A DNA stretch of 64,000 nucleotides from Saxidomus purpurata (Eukaryota; Mollusca; Bivalvia; Venerida; Veneridae): the NCBI GenBank assembly GCA_022818135.1, contig JAFMSR010000015.1:4099984-4163983 (forward strand), given 5' to 3'. The notes under the pieces were generated by a model, which searched no databases, was not told the DNA's origin, and was given only the letters and a program-made list of their open reading frames with translations. Below are positions 35,030-47,661 of this stretch, in pieces; position 1 is the stretch's first letter; each line of letters starts with the position of its first letter. Position numbers and translations under genes: made by a program.

Positions 35030-35790
35030 TATCGTACATGCCGTACCGGGTATCGGCTTTTAGGAATCCTCCGTGCTCTTCATAATGAAGTTACCGGTAG
35101 TAAAAAAAAAACGGGTAAAGGAGGCAGACTACAGTTTTCTTGGCTTTTCACACAACACTCGACTCCGCAACTTTCAAAACCACAACCCAAACACTGCTAA
35201 TGTTTACGCTACCACTGAAAATTCTTCTACACTGATGGAACCAACTGCTACACTGTTTCCGGCTCTTAAACACTGTAAATCAAGAAAACAAGCTCCATGC
35301 TACAAGGTTTCCATACCGTTTTTTCAAAATTTCAAATCTCCAAGGGTCCCTGTCAAAATGAAACTTGCATTCCCGGCTAATTCTAGACAGACATGCTTTC
35401 GTACTTGGCAGCCATTACGTCACTAATGCAAGGTCAATGTCACTGGTTTCACTTTCATCAAATCACTAAATCTCAATACTTGACAATGAAAATGCATATA
35501 TAGCATGTATTAATATTATCAACCAAGACCATGCACTTGGATCTGCATTTTACCTCTAATTTGTAAATTTAACGCTGGCCAATTCGTCACTAACAGCCTG
35601 AAACTGTATACTGCCTCCAAACATCCGCTTTCAGTGAAAATCCCAATACTACGTCTAATTTATACGATTTCAACATTTTCAATGCTGGAAAAAATTGTCC
35701 GAGATCCTACATCGGTGTATAATACGCACCCCTTCCTTGAAGCCCTAAAATCTGAATTAAAAGTGCGTATTATACACGGGAAAATACGGT
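35030..35790. mobile_element. decayed DNA element with GTGTATAATACGCAC hairpin end
   Basis: GTGTATAATACGCAC (35715-35729) and its exact complement (35763-35777) form a hairpin, followed by GGGAAAATACGGTAGTA, a terminus style I recall from animal DNA transposons. The left end (GCCGTACCGGGTATCGG) is only loosely similar. Inside, a 117-codon plus-strand frame (35073-35426) is open but shows no recognisable domain. The boundaries are approximate and the superfamily unknown. Confidence 0.35.
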
Positions 35791-36369
35791 AGTAAAAGTA
35801 GGAACATTCATTTTCATTGTGTTAGACGTTACAGCATAATATACATGTTATAGTAATAGATACATACCATTGTGGTCATTTTATATTAAAACTCGTGAAA
35901 TGTTGCTATAATACAACTCATTTTGTTGTTGTAAAAAATGAGAATTGTTAAAAGGAATAAAGGACAGCTGCAGTGGAGTTGTGAAAGAGTTGTATTATTT
36001 AATGTAAATCCAAAATGCAACCATAATTCTTGAGTGGACCTTGTTTGCTTGGAGAGTTTATTATTTGCGTTTTCCTTGTAAATCTGGCTATCAATGAGGT
36101 GTTACGTGATTAATTTTCATATTTCATCTCATTTTGAATTTCAAAACATTTTCTATACAACAACAGAATACATGCATCAAGAAATATTCTACGATTAAAA
36201 TGTTAGTTTGGAATAAGTACAAAACTAGTCAAATAATGAACGGGCTCTGCTTAAGGTAAATTGAAATAAAATTTTAAGTATCTGAATCTGTTCAAAGTTA
36301 TCCATACTGTTAATTGCATTTCGTATATACAGGTCGCGTTGATTGCAATGGGAAGAAGACCTGTCGTAA
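35791..36369. other. non-coding, no gene seen
   Basis: AT-rich; nothing supportable. Confidence 0.35.
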
Positions 36370-36678
36370 CTATTTCTGTAATGTATGTCTATAAATGAGA
36401 TTGTACCCAGAAAATAAACTCGAATTAGTTACTATACCAATTGTTGGATATGTATTTTCCCAAAGTGGGTTAGCTTCTGCATGGTCCAGTACATTTAAGT
36501 CATAGAATCTGCTGCAGAAATTATTTGGACATATTTTATGGGTTTGGTGGTTTTTACAAAAACATTTGCTTCTGTATTTCTGGATACATCTACGAGTAGG
36601 GTACGCAGGTATTAAGTTCTCGGAAGTACATGAGGTACAACTGGTTGCCGAATGACCTGTGGCTGTGCAAATGGTCAT
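36370..36678 (-). CDS. cysteine-rich open frame, possible exon
   Basis: A 102-codon frame with many cysteines in its first 70 residues (spacings such as CTSC and CFC) and no membrane span. A donor-like G/GTATAG follows ENTYPTIG. It does not match a domain I recognise. It overlaps the open segment 36690-36807 only by adjacency and lies in another frame, so the two may be separate exons or a frameshifted relic. Confidence 0.2.
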   Translation of the reverse strand: MTICTATGHSATSCTSCTSENLIPAYPTRRCIQKYRSKCFCKNHQTHKICPNNFCSRFYDLNVLDHAEANPLWENTYPTIGIVTNSSLFSGYNLIYRHTLQK

Positions 36679-36689
36679 TGTGTTGTTGT

Positions 36690-36807
36690 TTAATCTGCTG
36701 GTCTATAAATTCTTGGAGTCCAATCTTTAGGTAATTGAGACGCGTTGCTGCTCTCATCCAGTTTTTGTACAGTAGATTGGTTTAAGCTAGACAATTTGCC
36801 TTTAATC
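36690..36807 (-). CDS. candidate terminal exon
   Basis: After an acceptor-like CAGAATTTCAG the minus strand is open for 38 codons with protein-like composition (LSSLNQSTVQKLDESSNASQ, then LPKDWTPRIYRPAD) and stops at TAA, 36690-36692. The segment is less AT-biased than its surroundings. No upstream exon was found. Confidence 0.25.
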
Positions 36808-36809
36808 CT

Positions 36810-37859
36810 GAAATTCTGACTTAGATTGTTTTAGGCCGTCCCAACTATATTCAATATTCATTTTTTCTCGTAAAATGAAGCAGCACCCAGCCCTGAAAAC
36901 TCATATACTGACTATCCTTAAAACAGAAATGTATTTTCTGTCTTAGCATATTCTTAAAATACAATTTTATAATAGGCAAAATGTGGACACTGTTTTCTTA
37001 TTTTAATGATAAGAGGACAAGTTTGCAGTTCATTTGTTAAGGTTTCAAAAACTTTCGAAACGTCTCAATCTGATGTTGCCATTGCTTGCATGTAGGACAT
37101 CTATGAATGCATCATGCTAATTAATTAGTAATCACTCAGCTGATTAGCTTTAACGGCTTTGACATAAATGTCTATTCTAATGAGTGAACGATAAACTGTA
37201 AATACTAAGAAAACATGTCCTCATTTCATACAACTAGATTCTTGTTTAAAAAAGGTAGTGTCATATTGAAAAATCAATACCCTGTCTCTTTCTTTTTCCA
37301 AAAATATTAAGTCAAAGTGAGAAAACATATTTTTTCCGATTGAATGCACCAAAATGGACAACAAATCAAAGGGAAGCAACTCTTTCAAAATCACGCTTGG
37401 ATATGTGATACGCTTGTACGGAGCAGAAGTCAAGAATTGAGTTGATATTTACACAGAATGTCATTGGCAGAGAACATTGAGAGCGAGTACAGTGACTAAG
37501 TATCATAACGCTAGCTGACTTTTCTTATTTATCTCCCTTAATCGTATGGAATTATGCTTGTCCGAAACTGTTAACTCTAAAACCATGAAACATGCATGTG
37601 TTATTAACTTGATATTTGACATAGTGATAGAAGATATTTAGAGGAAGTGCAGTGGCTAATATCTTGACTCTACTCTGTCTTCTTTTGAATAATCTCCCTT
37701 TATCATGTAAACTTTTGATTTTATGGAACAATTGATCTAACGCCATCGAAATCAAGGGGCACTACTCCTGCGAAGTCCGACAATAATTTGTTTCATTTCT
37801 ATATTTGATGATCTTTAACTGCCCTTTGGTCCTTTTGATCATTTCAAAAATAAATTTAT
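36810..37859. other. non-coding, no firm gene
   Basis: A 70-codon minus frame at 37221-37433 overlaps a CAAAGGGAAGCAACTC word typical of mollusc repeats, and is not called. The rest is AT-rich. Confidence 0.35.
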
Positions 37860-39365
37860 ACAAGAGCTGTCACATGACAGCATGCTCAACTATTCGAAAG
37901 GTTGTTGGTAAAATGGGTTTTTTGTCAAAGAACAGGAGTATTGTGTAATTGTCTGTAAGAATTAAGGTCAAAGATATGAAACTTGTTCAAAGACCTATGT
38001 AAATGTACATTACATTCAAAGCCTTACTCTGGATTCTGTAAGCCAAGTGGAGGGAGGAGGGGATAATTTCAAAGAAATACATAACCTTGTAAATTTGATC
38101 ATGAATAACTCTGTAACTTTTCAAAATTGAAATGTATAGAATTAAAAAAGCATGCATGCCGCATAATTATTCTATGACATTTCAAAAGAAAGCCATTTTG
38201 AGTATTTCCATGTTAGTCTGGTAAAAACTGTGACAAAATTCTAAGTTAAAAGGGGCATAAATGTCAAAAATCAAAAACATTGGTGAAGATGTTGACAGTA
38301 AACATACATTTTAAGTCCATAAAAAAAATCAAAGTTAAAAAGGGGCATAAATCTGTCAAAAATCAAAACAGAGTTATGGGGATTGTTTCCTCAGATGTAG
38401 ATGTTGATGGTAGACATATACTTTGAGTTTCAAGTCAATACCTGTGATAGTATTCAAAACATTTGACTTTATAAAATCTTTTACCAAATATTCTAAGTTA
38501 AAAAGGGGCATAAATCTGTCAAAAATCAAAACAGAGTTATGGGGATTGTTTCCTCAGGTGTAGATGTTGATTGTAGACACCTACTTTGAGTTTCAAGTCA
38601 ATACCTTTGATAGTAATCAAGATATTTGAATTTATAAAAATCTTTAACAAAAAAATCAAAGTTAAAAAGGGGCATAAATCTGTCAAAAATCAAAACGGAG
38701 TTATGAGGATTGTTTCCTCAGGTGTAGATGCTGATGGTAAAGATATATTTTGAGTTTCAAGTCAATACCTTTGATAATTTGCAAGATATTTGAATTTATA
38801 AAAAACTTTAACCAAAAAATCTAAGTTAAAAAGGGGCATAAATCTGTCAAAAATCAAAACAGAGTTATGGGGATTGTTTCCTCAGGTGTAGATGTTGATG
38901 GTAAACAAACAGTTTGAGTTTCAAGTCAATACCTTTGATAGTATTCAGGATATTTGACTTTATTAAAAACTTTAACCAAAAATTCTAAGTTAAAAAGGGG
39001 CATAAATCTGTCAAAAATCAAAACAGAGTTATGAGGATTGTTTCCTCAGGTGTAGATGTTGATGGTAAAGATATATTTTGAGTTTCAAGTCAATACCTTT
39101 GATAATATGCAAGATATTTGAATTTATAAAAAACTTTAACCAAAAATTCTAAGTTAAAAAGGGGCATAAATCTGTCAAAAATCAAAACAGAGTTATGGGG
39201 ATTGTTTCCTCAGGTGTAGATGTTGATGGTAAAGATATATTTTGAGTTTCAAGTCAATACCTTTGATAGTATTCAAGATATTTGACTTTATTAAAAACTT
39301 AACCAACGCAGACGCCGACGCCGGGGCGAGTGCAATAGTCTCCTTATTCTTCGAATAGTCGAGCT
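37860..39365 (+). mobile_element. element with six 164-bp tandem units and subterminal inverted repeats
   Basis: GGGGCATAAATCTGTCAAAA begins at 38342, 38505, 38669, 38833, 38997 and 39161: five intervals of 163-164 bp. A truncated unit begins at 38252. Each unit also holds GTTTCCTCAGGTGTAGATG and GAGTTTCAAGTCAATACCT. The left end has GCTCAACTATTCGAA (near 37886) and the right end TTCGAATAGTCGAGC (39350-39364), complementary except for one base, next to a GC-rich GACGCCGACGCCGGGGCGAG. This is a bivalve-type non-autonomous element with no coding capacity. Confidence 0.85.
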
Positions 39366-39944
39366 AAAAATGAAAGACATAAATTTTACTTTGAGTGAAC
39401 TTAGTTTAAAAGATTGTGATTTTGTTAACAGGTTAAGGCTAAGTTATTTCCATACGCGTTGAATTATTTGTATTTTCATGAAATGTTATTTTAATTAGTA
39501 TAATTTAATCAGTTGTCACATATTTACAGTAACATTATTGCATTATTATGTCCGCTGTGCAGTAAATATTAAATACTCTTCATAAAGGCGTTAACAGTAT
39601 ACTGTTAATTGAAAAGCTTTTAAAGATTAAGATCGATAACATGTGTCATAAGTAAACGTAACTATGTGACCATAAATTTTGTAAGACTTAATTTTTAAGT
39701 ACTATTTGTGTATGCGGTCGCACTAGAGGATCTTATGTTTGAGACAATGATAATATACAGTAGAGCATTTTTAAACATATAATTTATATCATTTTGATAC
39801 GACTTCTGAAAGATGCCTCCACATAAAAATGATCAAATATATTTTTATAGTTTATTATTTACTATTGTTTCTTTTTGTTGGTGTTATTTATTGTTTTATT
39901 TTCCAAAAAACCATTGTATGTCCAGCTATAGAATCATTTATTTA
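39366..39944. other. non-coding, no gene seen
   Basis: AT-rich spacer between two elements. Confidence 0.35.
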
Positions 39945-40195
39945 TTACCCCCCCCACCCCCCGCCTTGGCGAAGGGGATATAGTAATGGGCTCCGCCCGT
40001 GCATCTGTGCGTCCGTCTGTCACTCTTTTGTCCGGAACATAAATAATCAAAGGACTGAAAGTGCTGGAGGATCGATTGTCTCTGAACAACACAGCCTGCA
40101 CACATACATGTGTAAATATCAGGACAACACAGACTGTACACATACATGTGTAAATATCAGGACAACCCTTGCACGAGTAAAGTTATAAACTGGAG
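39945..40195 (+). repeat. bivalve-type repeat with GGCTCCGCCCG and 38-bp duplication
   Basis: A C-rich run and CCGCCTTGGCGAAGGGG are followed by TGGGCTCCGCCCGTGCATC, GTCCGTCTGTCACTC and a direct duplication of CACATACATGTGTAAATATC at 40101 and 40139. This resembles dispersed repeats I recall from bivalves. The overlapping frames are not genes. Confidence 0.6.
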
Positions 40196-40545
40196 ACACA
40201 ACTGTCCACACATATTTACCTTTAACCATTTATATAAACTTTACTTTTGAGGTAGGAACCCAGGTGCTTACATTTTGCATTCAGTGACTATGTTCAACTA
40301 CCCTATGAAGTATTAAGCTGTGAATGGTAACTGACAAATGGATTTTGACAAAACTGAACTGAAAATTCATAGTTTGAACAACTTTTAATGTCATACAAAA
40401 GTTATGGGATATGCCCATAAGGTTGATTGTATTGTGCCAATTGACTGATTCGGATTTAACATCGTACTCAACAGCTAAGGTCATATTGCTACTTTCGGCT
40501 TTCATGGAGGAGGAAGATCCTGGGTGCCAATTCGGACATTATTTC
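40196..40545. other. non-coding, no gene seen
   Basis: No feature supported. Confidence 0.3.
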
Positions 40546-40683
40546 AGTCACGAGCGGGCACTTGAGTAGAACCTAGATAGCTTCTAGACATAAAAGAATT
40601 CGACCCAAGTTGGGCACGAACCTACAGCGGTGAGGGACAAGTAAACATCAGTCAGTGACCTTAATCACTCGGCCACAGATGCC
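40546..40683 (-). repeat. tRNA-derived SINE, family B
   Basis: The minus strand begins GGCATCTGTGGCCGAGTGAT, a tRNA-Ser/Leu-like head, followed about 45 bases on by a B-box GTAGGTTCGTGCCCAACTT. The body runs to about 40546 with CTATCTAGGTTCTACTC. The head-to-B-box distance fits class II tRNAs with a variable arm. Confidence 0.6.
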
Positions 40684-43019
40684 ATTGTATGATGCCAAGC
40701 AATTGTCTGAAGTTTTAAGGCTTTAATTGTTACTGAGAAAGTGAATTTTAAGAAAGCTTTATCAGATTCAAGACGACAGTGCCGACTGACGTCATGAAGG
40801 TTATGACAATGGCTCTTCTGTTTTTCAAAGAAAAGCTAAAAATTGATAAATCAATCTTTTGATATAAATTGATTCAGTATATACCTATCGTAGAACAAGA
40901 ACTTGCAGTTAACATTAACTATCTCCGTGAGTGCTTCCAAAATACTGCGAATTGCAATATACGGGGTCTATTATTACCAGCCTTTTTACCATGCTGTTTT
41001 AAATTTTCAAAACTTGTCTAAAACAACAACTGAATGTTTTAATAGCAGGCTATAATCTTTCATATTTAACATATACTAGAATCTAGTAGTATTTCGTAAC
41101 AAGTTATAATGATAATGATGATGATGATGGTGATTATAATAATGATACTATGTATGAATGTACCCGCCAAAATTTAGTGTAGCAAAAGAATCATGGTAAA
41201 GTTTGAAAGTTTTAGTTACAATACAATAAGTCCTATTTGTATTTATATTGAGTTAATTTCTGTTTTTTGTAAATGACAGCATGATCCAGATAAAAGAATT
41301 TGATTTTCCCTTTAGATTATTGCAATTCTGTCTACATTTAAAAATCGTATTTAAGTCATGTAGATCTATGTGATTTCTTAGTTATTTGTACCCAGGTACG
41401 AACCGACTTCGGCAAAATGCGGACATTTTCGTACCATTTTCGAACCACGCATTTACATAAAGTACAACAATTACAACGTGTTTAAAGCATAAAAATATGT
41501 TGTCATATTTCAAAAAGACATCTACAAGTGCCTCTGTAAAGTTAATTTGCTGATAAGTTTCAGTTTTATACCTAAACGCATAAAGGCGTATTTTAGACTA
41601 GTGTTTCGGCCTATCTTTTAGACACGAAATGACAACTAGTCAGGCCGAGCACTTTTGATGATAGAGGCGTTGCCAAGTTACAAAAGAATCGTTGTTTTTT
41701 ATGTCGAAATCCGAGTTTTGTTATTTAACATTCAAGAGTACCTAGTGGTCTGATCAAAACCGCGTAGGAAAATAGTTCTATACAGAACAGATACCTCGTT
41801 GATTTTTAGTAATTTTTAATGTTTTACATTTATTCATCAATATATCATAATGAAAACAGAATACAATTTAATGCATAACAATTCTTTTTATTTCATTGAA
41901 TATATAGAACTACTTTTCGGTCGTATTCGACAAAAATTGATGTTAAGAGTTCGGCCGTAAGGGTCTGAAATATTCTGTTAACTTTGGATACGATTGAATA
42001 AATTCAATCGATCCAAAAAAGTAAATTTTAGAACTTAATTATACCTTATCCATTCCTCTCACCTCAAATTTCTTGGTCATAGAAAGAGCACTTGGCGGGG
42101 GAATGGCCATGTCAAACATGGCTCTTGTGTAAATTACTTTTAAATAAAATGTACCAGATGCATCTGACTGACTGTCTAATTGGAGTTATTTACCATCCGT
42201 AGCCATATGACCGAGCGTGGTTTATACTATTATTGTGCTCTTATGGTTTTTAATACGACATGTCACCCGACAACCAGATGCATCCATCAACACTTTTCTA
42301 ATATATGTACCCAAACATACTTGATTACATGTTTTAATAAGACACTTTATATATCATATGAGATCAACTCCATGGTCGGTCTGTTCCTATTTTTGACTTG
42401 TTATCACTAAACCTTCCATTTGTCCTTACCTGAAGAAGTTGGCAGTTTCGTGCGGAGGATAAAGGTATATTACATGGCATTCCCCGAAAACTGCTTGTTC
42501 AAGTTGTAAATAACTGAAACACTTCTGAAACAGGGCGTTAATACACAGTGACAAGAAACACTGTTCAATTCTTGATTTATTTTGGAAGCATAAATTAATC
42601 TTTGAGAAACCGTTAAACGGGTTTCTGTAAGAACGTCAGTCTCCTTGTTTTCTTTCTTATTAGATCACTCTTAAATGTATTAAGATCACAAAACTCATTA
42701 AATTTAGAAACTAAACCCGAAAACACGTTATACGGTATGACCTTCACGATAAAAAAGACTTATTTCAAAGAAATACTCTTCCTTACATAGAAAATACCCG
42801 TCAATGTTTGTCGGACAACATTTGTCACACATTGTATCAGCTTGCTGTTTGATTGGTCTGATAAGAGATTCTTACCTGTTAATCAAGAACCAGGCGAAAG
42901 GTCGATAAAAGCTTAAACACAGCTCAACATATGTTCTTGATATTTCGCACAATGGAAGAGGATATTGAAAGGCAGTGCATTGTTCAAGATTCATAAGTAA
43001 AAGATACAGTACGAGTTGT
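40684..43019. other. non-coding, no gene seen
   Basis: About 2.3 kb. It holds a GATGAT microsatellite at about 41108-41135 and a perfect TGACGTCA at 40787-40794. Open frames are short and unbiased. Confidence 0.35.
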
Positions 43020-43155
43020 GCTGTAAAAGTGTCTTCTTACAACCGTAAGAGGTATACTATATACACAAGCGCAGCCAATTAGGATAAAAGGATAAATTGG
43101 TTGCGTTTGTGTATGAAGTATACTTCTAACGGTTGTAAGAAGACACTTTTATAGC
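43020..43155. mobile_element. 136-bp hairpin MITE
   Basis: Left GCTGTAAAAGTGTCTTCTTA pairs with right TAAGAAGACACTTTTATAGC. Pairing continues through GTATAC and ACACAAGCGCAGCCAATTA to a loop of about 11 bases (GGATAAAAGGA). It lacks coding capacity. The terminal words reappear in the hairpin at 44537-44566. Confidence 0.8.
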
Positions 43156-44536
43156 AAAACAAGTACATGTATCTGACTTATACGACGTCTGTTTAGCAAA
43201 CATGATTCCTACAACATTTCTTGCTGGATGTGGTAGACTTATACTTTTTTAAATTCGTATAAAACTGTTTTGAACCTAGAGAATACAGCACCGGCCTAAT
43301 CTCTTGTGTTTATTTTAAAACATGTAATCGCACGGGGAATCCGCCCCTGTTGAAGAGAAGTAAGAAATATTGTGGAATGTGTCCTTTCATCATCGAAAAA
43401 AGGTGTATTTGAAGAGAAAACCGAAATCCTCCTTAGTATTTTTTTAAAAATAACTATTTGGAAAGCGAGTGTGCGCTTGCAGGCATAGAAGATTACAAGA
43501 CCGGCCACTCTTGAAAGGTAAATTATATACATTTAAGTTTTGTACACACATAGGCAACTTCTGTCATAATGATGTATTTCTAAGTGTGATGCCATCTGCA
43601 CGTGAATTGCTCTACTTAATATTTTATTATTACGAAAGTAAAACATACGCAGATTGAAACATAAATATTGGCTCGATGTTAACATAAATGATAAAATGGA
43701 CTAGATTGGTTGTACTTCACCGCAACACCAAATGGTTGTCACAATGATTAATGGCGACGACATTTCGTCTATTTATTTAAAATAATGTGATAGTGATGTA
43801 AATAGATATATGCATACACAAATGTTAACGACCATTGTAAAAAGTTGGCTCATGCGTGCAAGTAAATATTACATTACCCAATGAATTTACACAAACACAT
43901 TGGATATGAATTTACACAAAAACATTGGATTTTGCCGCGTCACTTTCACATTATACTAAATGAACTGTTTGTTGTACGAATTTTGGATTTCTATCAATTT
44001 GTGTGACATTTTTTAACGGTTGTTGGCAATGTGTTTTACTCGTCTGTATCATTATCCTCATACAAAGGTGTTTTAGTACATAGATGTTCTGGACGATAAC
44101 AAAGCACTTCTTGTAGTGCACTTCAACATAAAGCAAAAACTCCCAACCGATTCTATATATTTTACCCTAACATTTTAATCGGAGTTAAGTTTCTACATTT
44201 TTGAAAAGGCCGCGTTTGATACTGGTTCTATTGACGTTTCTTCTAAAGTCTGACGTAACGACTCTGATGAGTTGTGCTTAAACTGATCTTAAGCAGGAAT
44301 ATTACAAATAGTCTAATTACTCCTGTTTCCAAATGAAAAATATAACCTTGCAAATATAAATTTGAAATAATAAGAATAGATTATTTGACATTTTACATAG
44401 ATTTTAATGTAACACGTATCAGAGTAGCAACATGAGCATTTCTAGCACTCTTGTTAATCGCTGTCAATTACAGCACATGCAAAGCATGCGGTTATGACAT
44501 GATTGTCAGTAAATCTTATTTATACAAACGTGTACT
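43156..44536. other. non-coding, small direct repeat
   Basis: GAATTTACACAAA(C/A)ACATTGGAT is repeated in tandem near 43881-43930. No gene supported. Confidence 0.4.
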
Positions 44537-44566
44537 AAAATGTCCTCTTACAACCGTAAGAGGACA
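44537..44566. repeat. hairpin related to the 43.0-kb MITE
   Basis: TGTCCTCTTAC, AACC, GTAAGAGGACA is an 11-bp perfect stem. CTTACAACCGTAAG is shared with the left arm of the element at 43020. Confidence 0.75.
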
Positions 44567-45062
44567 CTTTTTCAATAGCTTTGCTGGGGGTATAGTCGTA
44601 TAACATTGTTTTAAACAGTTAACCAATCAGATTATTCTTCTTTCGGTAAAAAAATAGAACTCGGTCTTTACTGTAGACTCATATTCAAGTTTGAATTTAT
44701 TTCAAACGAAACAAAAAGCTTTTAACAACAAAGAATTATTATAAAAGACAATCTTATAGTTACAAGCAAACGGTAGATAATCGCCTTCTTTCATAAATTT
44801 CTATTTGTGGTGATTGTAGATTCAAAAATTAAAGATCTACAGTATGCATAGAGACCAGTGATGACAGCCAAGGAATCACCTTTCCCGAATGTAAATAATT
44901 TATCATTACCCGGATGTACGAGGCCATGAGTACAGAGCTTAAATTATGAACATGTTTGACACTGCCACACATGCATTATGTGTACATAGGTGTAATGAGA
45001 CTTAAGTGTTTAGCAACTGGGTCAGTCAACCTTGCATACTCCAACAAAATGAGCTATTAAGT
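44567..45062. other. non-coding, no gene seen
   Basis: No feature supported. Confidence 0.3.
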
Positions 45063-45255
45063 GGAGCGGTGGTGTTAAGGTTTAGGTGTCTACCACTCAT
45101 CTCAGAGGTTGCGGGTTCGAACCCCACTGGGGTCACGACTGTACCTCCTCATATGACACCAGTACTGGTTTTTCCAGAAAGCGGACTCGAGAGTGACTCG
45201 ATAAGTTACAAACTTTCTTTGTAATCAAGCTTTAATAATTCAGTATAAACTACAG
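45063..45255 (+). repeat. tRNA-derived SINE, family A, copy 2
   Basis: Plus-strand copy of the family at 5480-5670. The head is GTGGAGCGGTGGTGTTAAGG and the B-box is GCGGGTTCGAACCCCACTGG. The body has CATATGACACCAGTACTGG and CGGACTCGAGAGTGACTCG, and the 3' end has CTTTCTTTGTAATCAAGCTT. Confidence 0.75.
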
Positions 45256-45589
45256 GCAAATTTATGTTCGAGTCCTCCAATGCTCTGCCCAAATAAGTAC
45301 CTAAATTTTTGCGGTGTTCTAACGACTAACAAAGAAAAACAAAGTTACAATTAAACATGCGTCTGTTTCCATTTAAAGGCATAGTCTAACTTCAAATGTG
45401 ATCAACCTCTTTCTTTGTCTCTTGCGCAAACATTTATTAAAGAGTTAGGCCGGTTGCGGGGTTCCTACAAACAACCAATGTTAAAAACGAGAAAGATAAA
45501 ACACATTTGTTTCTTCTGTTCGCTACTGATTGCACACGATCAACACCATTTATCAACTTAATTTCATCATTATTCTCTTCACTGTACAA

Positions 45590-45665
45590 GTAACAGATGG
45601 TGCCTACTAAATGACGGTATCGATCAAGAAACGCCGGTATCGCAAATCCCGGTATCCGAAATGCT
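45590..45665 (+). repeat. GGTATC-rich repeat, partner of 61700-61785
   Basis: AACAGATGGTGCCTACTAAA followed by alternating CGGTATCG/CCGGTATC words matches the reverse complement of 61700-61785. A dispersed family in opposite orientation. Confidence 0.6.
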
Positions 45666-47307
45666 TGAATGAATGTTGCAAGTAGTTGAGAAAGAGGCGT
45701 TGATCAAGAAAAAAACTGCTAGTTGTGCACTTATGAAAGGAAATATAAATTATGCAGTTATAGACGATGAATATTTAATAACTGCGATCTGCAAATACCA
45801 AAATAGTGGCAGAACTGTATATGAAGACTTATATTTATTTAAACATTTCTCTATACAATAATAAATTTAGCACAAGAGTAAGATTAATTCAAGTAAGCTT
45901 TTATTTAAATGGCAGTTTAGCTATTTATGTTCAGGACAAACTACTTGCAGATTTTATAATATTTACTAAAATCTCATACGAGTCATAATTTGAGTATTTT
46001 CATTCACGATAATATGATGCTTTCATGCCTATAATGACATTGCATACAGATCTCTTTTTATATACCTTTTACAGTCGTAAAAAAGTGTGTGATATACTTC
46101 ATGCGCTGGTAAGTGCGCTACAAGTTAACAACACGTGCATTTAAATATTTACTAGATTTGATTTCTTTTTTTCAATTAATGTTAACAGTAAATTATGCTG
46201 TGTACATATATAAGCAAGTGACTCATGTCAACTCTTGACTGTTTAAATTTTAAGAGTGAATTAGTGAATAATTATTTTTTTATTGTTTATGCACTCTATA
46301 TGCAGCTTCTTAATTTCACATTTATTCTACTTTCTCATAGACTTCAGATTTAAGTAATTAATCCGTGTTAAAAAGTGACAATATACAAAGTGACACCTTG
46401 GGGCCCCTATAATCCCTTAATTGGGTTGTTTATTCAGTATCGGTCGCTGTGAAAAAGACAGCAATTAGCGTAAAATATGCTTTTATAATAAATCCTTTGT
46501 CCCGCTTGAAAAATATCAAATGTGCACATCACATACACGTAAACATATTTGCAGTTACTTGCTGTGGTGGGTTATAAAAATATTTTAATTATTTGTCTCT
46601 GATGCTTCCCCTCCTACTAACTGCAGGGTGTAGTACTTATGATGTTAGATAGGCCCATAAAAAGCATTCATTCGTTCGTTCATGCATTCAACTTTTACAG
46701 AAATACCTCTTGTTTCTGTGGTCTCTTGGTTATTGTTTAGTATGTCTTTGACAAGCTTAATTGTACAACATGTCCCACAATTGTATTTATTTGTTCGTTC
46801 ATTTTATCAAGTCAGTTCTATGTTTCTTAGAGTATATCGCTAAGTTTATAAATTTTAGTTTTTTTATTCGGTAAAAGTACATGACATGGCAATGACATAT
46901 TGATAAGGTGAGTTTAATTACAGTAATATTCATGTTTACTATTTATTCGTGACATCTAATTTATTTGACTTACACATTTGCAATCTAGACATGCATACTT
47001 ATTATTTGAAACATGGAAAATTTTGGCAAAATATATTATGCAGTCACGTATTAAAGCACAATAAATGATAACAAGTACATCTAAGTGTGAATTGCACTGA
47101 TGTGGTTTCATAAAGAGACGGCCGAGTTTAGTCCTTTAACCAACCATTGCATCGCATTGCATTGCACCATTGATAAGATTAAGTTAATCTTAATTTGTAC
47201 ATTACGGCTTCATATTGATTTAAGTAACACATACATCAAATTTACCCCAAAAAAGTTTATACTTTATAATTGCTCAACCATGTAAACACACGACACTCTC
47301 AATTATT
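45666..47307. other. non-coding, no gene seen
   Basis: About 1.6 kb of AT-rich DNA without supportable features. Confidence 0.35.
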
Positions 47308-47331
47308 ACACGCCACCTGGAGGTGGCGTGT
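47308..47331. repeat. 24-bp perfect palindrome
   Basis: ACACGCCACCT, GG, AGGTGGCGTGT. An isolated GC-rich hairpin in AT-rich DNA, possibly a mobile-element terminus. Confidence 0.8.
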
Positions 47332-47661
47332 ATATTGGAATGCAGCAAGTAAAATTTCCATGGGGTGACGTAACTACTTTTAGACCGTAGATTGATTTCA
47401 CAGTGTGTTCTCTTGTAACAAGTGGTCTTCTGATTTGAGATCGCGAACCAGTCTAAATGTTACGGAAATAGCCGATTTTAAACGAATGACTACTAACAGA
47501 TATTTGAATATACTTTACGAAACTACCAAGTTTATGATGTGTCCACTTCTTATTTAAAGTGTCTGGGAAGTTAAATTCGTTTGTTTACATAAATTTGTAC
47601 CGCCATTCCGAAACAAACGTCTGTATTTGTGTATAACGAAGTTATACGCACTGATATTCAA

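Noticed and set aside
47308..47331. Rho-independent terminator
   Set aside because: A GC hairpin without a T run, in eukaryotic DNA with no gene beside it.
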